Source: Haliscomenobacter sp.
Lineage (GTDB): Bacteria > Bacteroidota > Bacteroidia > Chitinophagales > Saprospiraceae
Length of the DNA: 7,031 bases
NCBI RefSeq assembly: GCF_016718685.1
Contig: NZ_JADKCX010000123.1
Coordinates: 1 to 7,031, forward strand
Direction: 5' to 3'
A program made the translations under genes and the position numbers. Shown here one piece after another: positions 1 through 4,075 of this stretch (its first letter is position 1; every line of letters starts with the position of its first letter). Below the pieces are notes generated by a model. It made no database searches. It was not told where the DNA came from and saw nothing but the letters and a program-made list of their open reading frames with translations.

Positions 1-1092
1 GCGGCTGTGCGACCTGGTTTTGCGGTAGCAGCCTTTGTGCCTCCCGCGCATACGGGTCTGTATTTGGCCGCTTACGAAAACCAGCCCGAAGCGCCAATTC
101 TTTCCTTGTTTTGTTATACCGCCGTGGGTTGGTACCGCGGCAAATTCATGGTGCCTGCCGTACGCGTGGAGCAAGACATTCGGCAGGAATGTGCGGGTTT
201 TGACCACGAGATTGTGGTACAAGGTGTCAAAGAGTTGCGCCAGGCCTATCCGCACAACCGTTTGGTAGAACATTTGGCCGAAAACTGTGCCCTGACTTAT
301 ACCTGCCCCGCTGCCCGCAACTACTTCATGGGCCGCTGGGAGTGCCCGGTGCCCGTTTCTCCCGCCTGCAATGCCAACTGCATCGGCTGTATTTCGGAGC
401 AACCCGAAGACGAAACCGTGGTGTCCAACCAGGATCGTTTGCAGTTCAAACCCACCCCGCAGGAAATCATCGAATTTACGGTACCGCACCTGGAATCTGC
501 GCCATATCCACTGATCAGTTTTGGGCAAGGTTGTGAAGGTGAACCCCTGTTGATGTGGGAAACCATCCGCGAGGCCATCATCGAAATCCGGAAATTCACC
601 GACAAAGGTTCGATCAACATCAATACCAACGGCAGCAAACCCGATGCCGTGGAAGCACTCTGCAAAGTAGGCCTCAACAGCATCCGCGTGAGCACCAACT
701 CGCTGCAACGCAACGTGTACATGCCTTACTACCGCCCCAACAATTACGACTTCGACGCGCTGGCCGAATGCATCAAAATTGTCAATAGCTACGGCGGCTG
801 GACAAGCATCAACTACTTTGTTTTCCCCGGCCAGACCGACTCCGTGGAAGAATACGAAGCCCTACGGGCGTTCATCAAAGACACGGGTGTAAAAATGATC
901 CAATGGCGCAATTTCAACATTGACCCCGATTGGTACCTGGGCCGCATCAATTTACCGGACACGGGTGATGTCCTGGGTGTCAAGCAGTTGATGGAATTGA
1001 TCAAAGAGGAGTTTCCGGAGATCAAGTACGGGTATTACAATCCGCCGATGGAACGGATAAAGGGGAATTATGAGGTGGATTTTGCGCATTGA
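1..1092 (+). CDS. Radical SAM domain protein, 5'-truncated by the window edge
   Basis: The reading frame is already open at base 1, so the true start lies to the left; the GTG at 7 is only the first possible start inside the window. Counting from that codon, a CX3CX2C motif (C121, C125, C128; the first Cys codon is at 367) is the classic ligand set for the 4Fe-4S cluster that cleaves S-adenosylmethionine. It is followed by a GQGCEGEP segment (about 173-180) in the place of the GGEP motif, by SININTNGS (about 202-210), and by strand-like IRVSTNS and VKMIQWRNFN segments, as expected of a radical SAM barrel. About 120 residues precede the cluster motif and do not resemble a domain I can name; they carry extra cysteines (C36, C62, C94, C100, C113). 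No SPASM-type cysteine-rich tail is visible. The substrate is unknown. Radical SAM membership is secure, the specific function is not. Confidence 0.9.
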   Translation, partial: AAVRPGFAVAAFVPPAHTGLYLAAYENQPEAPILSLFCYTAVGWYRGKFMVPAVRVEQDIRQECAGFDHEIVVQGVKELRQAYPHNRLVEHLAENCALTYTCPAARNYFMGRWECPVPVSPACNANCIGCISEQPEDETVVSNQDRLQFKPTPQEIIEFTVPHLESAPYPLISFGQGCEGEPLLMWETIREAIIEIRKFTDKGSININTNGSKPDAVEALCKVGLNSIRVSTNSLQRNVYMPYYRPNNYDFDALAECIKIVNSYGGWTSINYFVFPGQTDSVEEYEALRAFIKDTGVKMIQWRNFNIDPDWYLGRINLPDTGDVLGVKQLMELIKEEFPEIKYGYYNPPMERIKGNYEVDFAH

Positions 1093-1102
1093 TTTAGCTT
1101 AA

Positions 1103-1117
1103 TTAGAATAAGTCTAA
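1103..1117. promoter_or_regulatory. 15-bp palindrome upstream of fdx, possible operator
   Basis: TTAGAATAAGTCTAA is a 7-1-7 inverted repeat with six of seven positions paired (outer arms TTAGA/TCTAA perfect). It lies 28 bases upstream of the predicted -33 element of the fdx promoter. The size and 7-1-7 form resemble binding sites of Fur-superfamily regulators, and the TTAGA/TCTAA arms resemble the Irr box of alphaproteobacteria. Linking it to iron or iron-sulfur control is inference from the downstream genes. A chance palindrome in AT-rich DNA is possible. Confidence 0.3.
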
Positions 1118-1144
1118 AAAGCAGTCAAACTCTTGCCCTCTTTA

Positions 1145-1161
1145 GTTGTTTACCAAACAAC
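1145..1161. promoter_or_regulatory. Perfect inverted repeat overlapping the fdx -33 element
   Basis: GTTGTTT (1145-1151), ACC, AAACAAC (1155-1161) is a perfect 7-bp inverted repeat with a 3-base spacer. It covers the predicted -33 TTG (1146-1148) of the fdx promoter, so a protein bound here would block RNA polymerase. It could instead be the remnant of a weak hairpin at the end of the radical SAM transcript, but no T tract follows, which argues against a terminator. Confidence 0.35.
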
Positions 1162-1176
1162 AATGCACTACTTTTG
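1146..1176 (+). promoter_or_regulatory. Bacteroidota-type promoter of fdx-iscX
   Basis: TTG at 1146-1148, a 20-base spacer, and TACTTTTG at 1169-1176 match the known Bacteroidota consensus for the primary sigma factor (-33 TTG, about 17-23 bases, -7 TAnnTTTG). Transcription should begin a few bases after 1180, leaving a 5' leader of roughly 20 bases before the ATG at 1203. This supports translation starting at 1203 and not at the in-frame TTG of the -33 element. Confidence 0.7.
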
Positions 1177-1202
1177 CCCACGTTTTCACAAAACTGCTTT
1201 TA

Positions 1203-1547
1203 ATGGCTACTGTCAAGTTTACTTTTGAAGATAAAAAAATTACCCAGCCCATTGTCGTGGAAGGAGTATCCGAAGGAACCTCCATCCTGGATGTAACCGA
1301 AGACCACGACATTCACCTCAACCACAACTGTGGTGGTGTTTGTGCTTGCAGCACCTGCCATGTGTACGTGCACAGGGGAGAAGACGATTTGGAAGAAATT
1401 TCAGATAAAGAAGAAGACTTCATCGATCGGGCGCACAACCCCCGGCTCAATTCGCGTTTGGGTTGCCAGTGTGTGATTCTGGACGGAGAAGCCTACATCG
1501 AAATTGAAATTCCCGACCAAAGCCGCATCATTGGTCACGAACACTAA
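1203..1547 (+). CDS. fdx: 2Fe-2S ferredoxin, adrenodoxin/Isc type
   Basis: This encodes a small acidic soluble electron carrier of 114 residues. The adrenodoxin-type ligand pattern is clear: C43-x5-C49-x2-C52 in CGGVCACSTC, and the fourth ligand C88 in RLGCQC. C47 and C90 are additional cysteines; E. coli Fdx has a matching extra cysteine in its first motif. In the Isc pathway this ferredoxin gives electrons for cluster building on IscU, and homologues also serve other reductive reactions. The frame stays open upstream to a TTG at 1146, but that codon is part of the predicted promoter, so the ATG at 1203 is the right start. The length and the conserved MATVKFTFED beginning fit the family. iscX follows 32 bases downstream, as in the proteobacterial isc operon, which supports the Isc assignment. 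There is no Shine-Dalgarno sequence, which is usual for Bacteroidota. Confidence 0.93.
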   Translation: MATVKFTFEDKKITQPIVVEGVSEGTSILDVTEDHDIHLNHNCGGVCACSTCHVYVHRGEDDLEEISDKEEDFIDRAHNPRLNSRLGCQCVILDGEAYIEIEIPDQSRIIGHEH

Positions 1548-1579
1548 CCCTTTTTCCTCGCTTTCAAATCCTCATCATA

Positions 1580-1828
1580 ATGGCTTTTGATCAATTTGAC
1601 AATCTCCCCATCACCTGGACAGACCACGAAGACGTGGCCATGAAGCTCTACGAACGTTTTGGTGATGAATTCGCAGAAGGTAAAATTTACCGCATTCGTT
1701 TCACCGATTTGATCGAATGGGTGCTGGAAATCCCCAATTTTGTGGGTACCCGCGAAGAATGCAGTGAAGGCAATCTGGAGCAGATCCAGGCCAAATGGGT
1801 GTACGAATGGCGCGACAACCAGAACTAG
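1580..1828 (+). CDS. iscX: IscX-like Fe-S cluster assembly protein
   Basis: This encodes a small acidic protein of 82 residues. The ITWTDHEDVAMKLYERF beginning, the RFTDLIEWVLEIPNF core (about 39-53) and the WVYEW end match the IscX/YfhJ family, which folds as a small winged-helix-like domain. E. coli IscX binds the cysteine desulfurase IscS and ferrous iron and tunes the rate of cluster assembly. This copy is longer than the E. coli protein (66 residues) because of a short N-terminal extension and extra residues around 54-62 (FVGTREECS). It sits just after the ferredoxin gene and most likely shares its promoter, since the 32-base gap holds no TAnnTTTG box. The rest of an isc or suf operon is not in the window. 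Confidence 0.88.
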   Translation: MAFDQFDNLPITWTDHEDVAMKLYERFGDEFAEGKIYRIRFTDLIEWVLEIPNFVGTREECSEGNLEQIQAKWVYEWRDNQN

Positions 1829-1877
1829 TCTCTCGTTGTAAACTGTCTAATACCAAAACGAGCGCCAACCCACACAC

Positions 1878-2381
1878 ATGAATCATCTAGAAATTTTCAG
1901 CACGATCCATACTTTCATCTTTGATGTAGATGGGGTGATGACCAACAATGAAGTCATGATCACCGAAAGTGGCGAATTGCTGCGCAAAATGAGTGTGCGC
2001 GACGGTTTAGCCATACGCATCGCCATTGATAAAGGTTTACAGCATAGCCGTGATCACCGGGGACGTTCTGAAGGCGTTAAAAAGCGACTCGAAGCCCTGG
2101 GCATCAAAGACATTTACTCCGGCATCAGCAACAAATTGGAAGCGTTTGACGAGTATGTGGAGAAGTACGAACTCGACCCCGTAGGCATTCTGTACATGGG
2201 CGACGACCTGCCGGATTACCCCGTATTGCGCCGGGTAGGATTGGCCACTTGCCCTAAAAATTCGGCTCCCGAGCTGTTTCCCATTGTCAATTATGTATCA
2301 CCTTACAACGGCGGTGAAGGCTGCGTGCGGGACGTGATCGAAAAAGTATTGCGTCTGCAAGGAAAATGGAGTGAAGAGTAA
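1878..2381 (+). CDS. kdsC: KdsC-type HAD phosphatase (probable Kdo-8-phosphate phosphatase)
   Basis: This HAD-superfamily hydrolase of 167 residues has the size of KdsC, which removes phosphate from 3-deoxy-D-manno-octulosonate 8-phosphate to give Kdo for LPS; it is cytoplasmic and usually tetrameric. Motif I is FDVDGVMT, with nucleophile D16 and acid/base D18. Motif III is SNKLEAF (K86) and motif IV is MGDDLPDYPV (D109, D110, D113). The YNGGEGCVRDVIEKVL tail matches the family. Motif II is garbled: residues 54-61 read LQHSRDHR where relatives have a strand ending in ITG. Removing one T from the run at 2036-2038 and adding one G to the run at 2059-2062 restores YSIAVITG followed by GRSEGV, so two compensating one-base errors are likely. 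If the printed sequence were real, the motif II Thr would be missing and activity doubtful. A related sugar-acid phosphatase remains possible. Confidence 0.82.
   Translation: MNHLEIFSTIHTFIFDVDGVMTNNEVMITESGELLRKMSVRDGLAIRIAIDKGLQHSRDHRGRSEGVKKRLEALGIKDIYSGISNKLEAFDEYVEKYELDPVGILYMGDDLPDYPVLRRVGLATCPKNSAPELFPIVNYVSPYNGGEGCVRDVIEKVLRLQGKWSEE
2036..2062 (+). other. Compensating +1/-1 homopolymer indels in kdsC
   Basis: Between the TTT run at 2036-2038 and the GGGG run at 2059-2062 the coding frame is shifted. Reading ATA at 2044 onward gives IAVITG, which is HAD motif II, and the original frame returns at GGA (2061). One extra T and one missing G explain this exactly. The lengths cancel, so an automatic gene caller would not notice. 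Confidence 0.8.
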
Positions 2382-2382
2382 T

Positions 2383-2390
2383 TATATTTG
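2383..2390 (+). promoter_or_regulatory. Possible -7 element of a promoter before ubiA
   Basis: TATATTTG at 2383-2390, right after the kdsC stop, fits the Bacteroidota -7 consensus TAnnTTTG. No TTG lies at the usual 17-23 bases upstream (the nearest, at 2349-2351, is 31 bases away), so it is a half-match. A transcript from here would begin near 2397 and reach the ubiA ATG at 2432 after roughly 35 bases, which would exclude the GTG at 2390 as start. Confidence 0.4.
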
Positions 2391-2419
2391 TGCGTATTGA
2401 TGTTATATTAACATGCACA
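2389..2419. repeat. Nested inverted repeat in the ubiA leader
   Basis: ATGTTA-TAT-TAACAT (2400-2414) is a perfect 6-bp inverted repeat. It is flanked by TGTGC (2389-2393) and GCACA (2415-2419), which pair with each other and leave a 6-base bulge on the 5' side. It lies next to or downstream of the predicted start of transcription. It may be an operator or an RNA hairpin in the leader. No T tract follows, so it is not a terminator. Confidence 0.35.
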
Positions 2420-2431
2420 CAATTGCTTCGA

Positions 2432-3362
2432 ATGTCCTTTTTTCGTTTGATAAGGCTACCTAATTTACTGATTGTCGCACTGGTTCAATGCCTGCTGTAT
2501 TTCCGTCTATTGTTGCCCGCTTTTCAACAAAATGACATTGCTCCCCGTCTCAATACCTCCGAATTTATTTGTCTGGTTTTGGCTACTGTATTTACGACAG
2601 CCTGTGGTTACATCCTCAACGATTTGTACGATGGTGAGATGGACATGGTCAATCGCAAAGACAAAGGTGGTCATCAATGTAGCCATTAGCCCCCAGTTCA
2701 GCATCTGGCTGTATGCCATTTTGGGATTTGCAGGCCTCATGCTCTCTTTACACCTGGCTTTCCGCATCGGCCAAATCTACATGGCCAGCCTTTATCTCCT
2801 TTCCTTTGGCTTGTTGTTTTTTTATACGGTAAGTTTGAAAAAATTACCGCTGGCGGGTAATCTACTGGTTGCGTTTTTTTGCCTGGGTGTGGCTGCACTG
2901 GTCTGGTTGGCTGAAGCGCCGGGTTGGTGGGAACTCAAAACCAAAGCCCCGCAAAGCGCCCTTGCCCTACAATCGATTTTCAACTGGTATTTCAGTTTTG
3001 CTTTCTTCAGTACCTTTTTTCGCGAAATTGTCAAAGACCTGGAAGACAAAGAAGGAGATGCTGCCGAAGCTTGCCGCACCTACCCCATTGTAGCGGGCGA
3101 AAAGGTTGCCAAATGGTTGGCCACGGCGATAGCGGTATTGCTCATTGGGTTGTTGTTGTGGCAATATTTGTCACAAGCGTCCGGTTTCAATCAGGGGTTT
3201 TATCTTGGTGCAATGATTGGCGTGGTTTTGCCCTTGGCGTACAGCATCCAATTGTTGCAAAAAGCCCAACAAGCAAGTGATTACCACCGCATCAGTTTCT
3301 TGGCCAAAATGGTCATGCTCGCAGGCATATTATTGTTGTTTTTTGTAAACAATGTTAAATGA
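2432..3362 (+). CDS. UbiA-family prenyltransferase, broken by a +1 frameshift
   Basis: This encodes an integral membrane enzyme that joins a polyprenyl diphosphate to an acceptor. Bacteroidota members are often annotated by similarity as geranylgeranylglycerol-phosphate geranylgeranyltransferase, but the acceptor cannot be read from sequence. The N-terminal part runs in one frame to a stop at 2687-2689; the rest continues in the next frame to 3362. Joining them at 2666/2667 gives 309 residues, normal for the family. Motif I is NDLYDGEMD (N63, D64, D67, D71), motif II is KDLEDKEGD (D202, D205, D209); both bind magnesium diphosphate. Several hydrophobic helices are evident, for example about 48-62, 89-107, 117-131, 142-158, 229-243, 256-272 and 290-306. 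I chose the ATG at 2432 because FFRLIRLPNLL is the usual N-terminus; an in-frame GTG at 2390 adds 14 unlikely residues. The end overlaps maf in ATGA. The break is more likely a base-call error than decay, since the rest is intact. Confidence 0.85.
2666..2667 (+). other. Frameshift site in the prenyltransferase gene (one extra G)
   Basis: In the first frame, NRKDK is followed by GGHQCSH and a stop. Removing one G of the pair at 2666-2667 gives NRKDK-VVINVAISPQ, which continues straight into the downstream frame and matches the usual spacing after UbiA motif I (relatives have a Lys-Val-Val/Ile-Val stretch here). The join needs only this one change. Confidence 0.8.
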
Positions 3363-3931
3363 ATCCCTTAGAACGAAAAATCATCCTGGCTTCCACCTCT
3401 CCCCGGCGCAGTCAACTGTTGAAAGAAGCTGGTTTTCAGTTTGAAGTCAAAACCAAAGACGTTGAAGAAACCTATCCGCCCGAAATGCCCGTTGAAGAAG
3501 TAGCAGGTTTTCTGGCGCGTAAAAAAGCGCTGGCCGCCCATGATTTCATTCAAGAGGATGAAATTATCCTGGCTGCCGACAGCGTGGTGATCATCAACAA
3601 CGTGATTTATGGCAAACCGCTTGATTATGACGACGCCTGCCAAATGATCCGCACACTTTCTGGTCAAATGCATCGGGTCATTACGGGCGTGTGTTTGTTG
3701 TCCAAAGACAAGGAAAGAGTGTTCTCCGCAATTTCCGACGTGCTCTTTGAACCCCTGAGCGATGCCGAAATTGACTACTACGTCCAACGGTATAAACCTT
3801 ACGACAAAGCGGGGTCTTACGCCATCCAGGAATGGATTGGACTGTGTAAAATCTCGCGGATTGAGGGTACTTTTACCAACATCATGGGCTTGCCGGTGGA
3901 TATGGTGTACCGCGAATTGATGACTTTTTAG
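3359..3931 (+). CDS. maf: Maf-family nucleotide pyrophosphatase, YhdE (dTTP/UTP) type
   Basis: This encodes a soluble protein of 190 residues, normal for the family. Visible motifs in order: the N-terminal ILASTSPRRSQLL loop (residues 9-21), which binds the nucleotide phosphates; AADSVV (about 72-77) with the catalytic Asp; GKP; the SGQMHRVITGV strand; DKAGSYAIQ; and EGTFTNIMGLP near the C-terminus. SPRR and DKAGxYxIQ are those of the YhdE subgroup, which cleaves dTTP, UTP and modified pyrimidine nucleotides to monophosphates, and not of the YceF subgroup (m7GTP). Family roles are cleaning of the nucleotide pool and, in some bacteria, septum formation. The start overlaps the prenyltransferase stop (ATGA), so the two are probably translationally coupled. 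No obvious terminator follows. The subgroup call rests on motifs only. Confidence 0.92.
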   Translation: MNPLERKIILASTSPRRSQLLKEAGFQFEVKTKDVEETYPPEMPVEEVAGFLARKKALAAHDFIQEDEIILAADSVVIINNVIYGKPLDYDDACQMIRTLSGQMHRVITGVCLLSKDKERVFSAISDVLFEPLSDAEIDYYVQRYKPYDKAGSYAIQEWIGLCKISRIEGTFTNIMGLPVDMVYRELMTF

Positions 3932-3972
3932 CATACAAATTTTGCACCTGCGGGGATGCTTATCTTATTTCC

Positions 3973-4033
3973 CCCAGATCGCGCAGATTTCGCAAAAATA
4001 CCTCAAAAATAATCTGCGTACATCTGCTCTGGG
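3973..4033. repeat. Imperfect long inverted repeat, REP-like intergenic element
   Basis: CCCAGA (3973-3978) and CGCAGATT (3982-3989) pair with AATCTGCG (4011-4018) and TCTGGG (4028-4033) around a 21-base A-rich loop. The inner spacers differ (3 bases on the left, 9 on the right). Each arm also has a roughly 9-10-base internal periodicity (AGATcgcgcAGATttcgc; ATCTGCgtacATCTGC). There is no T tract, so it is not a simple terminator. Degenerate CGCAGATT-type palindromes between genes fit a dispersed intergenic repeat. The gap 3932-4075 holds no gene and no good promoter box. Confidence 0.5.
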
Positions 4034-4048
4034 CGAATACTTGATAAG

Positions 4049-4061
4049 CCGCCAAAGGCGG
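4049..4061. repeat. Short GC-rich hairpin before recQ
   Basis: CCGCC-AAA-GGCGG is a perfect 5-bp stem with a 3-base loop that ends 14 bases before the recQ start codon. It could affect access of the ribosome to the start. No U run follows. The role is unknown. Confidence 0.3.
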
Positions 4062-4075
4062 AAGACGTTCAAGGA

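Noticed and set aside
1146..1202. N-terminal extension of the ferredoxin from a TTG at 1146
   Set aside because: The codon is the -33 element of the predicted promoter and the extension would lie upstream of the transcript start; the family begins at the ATG at 1203.
1832..1862. CTCGTT ... AACGAG inverted repeat after iscX as a terminator
   Set aside because: The stem is six pairs with a 19-base loop and no T tract follows; too weak to call.
2390..2431. GTG start of the prenyltransferase at 2390
   Set aside because: The added 14 residues do not fit the family N-terminus, overlap the likely -7 element and palindrome, and the ATG at 2432 fits better.
2472..2666. Upstream part of the C-terminal ubiA frame, from ATG 2472
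   Set aside because: Up to 2666 this frame is out of phase with the true UbiA sequence (motif I is in the other frame); only the part from 2667 is real coding sequence.
3368..3934. Minus-strand open frame (188 codons) opposite maf
   Set aside because: Maf on the + strand has all family motifs; the antisense frame resembles nothing and has no promoter.
3917..3944. Promoter for recQ (TTG 3917-3919 and AAATTTTG 3937-3944)
   Set aside because: The -7 box misses the first T of TAnnTTTG, the TTG lies in maf, and the leader would be over 120 bases; not strong enough.
3952..3974. GGGGA ... TCCCC hairpin after maf
   Set aside because: Only five pairs with a 13-base loop and no U run; it also overlaps the larger inverted repeat.
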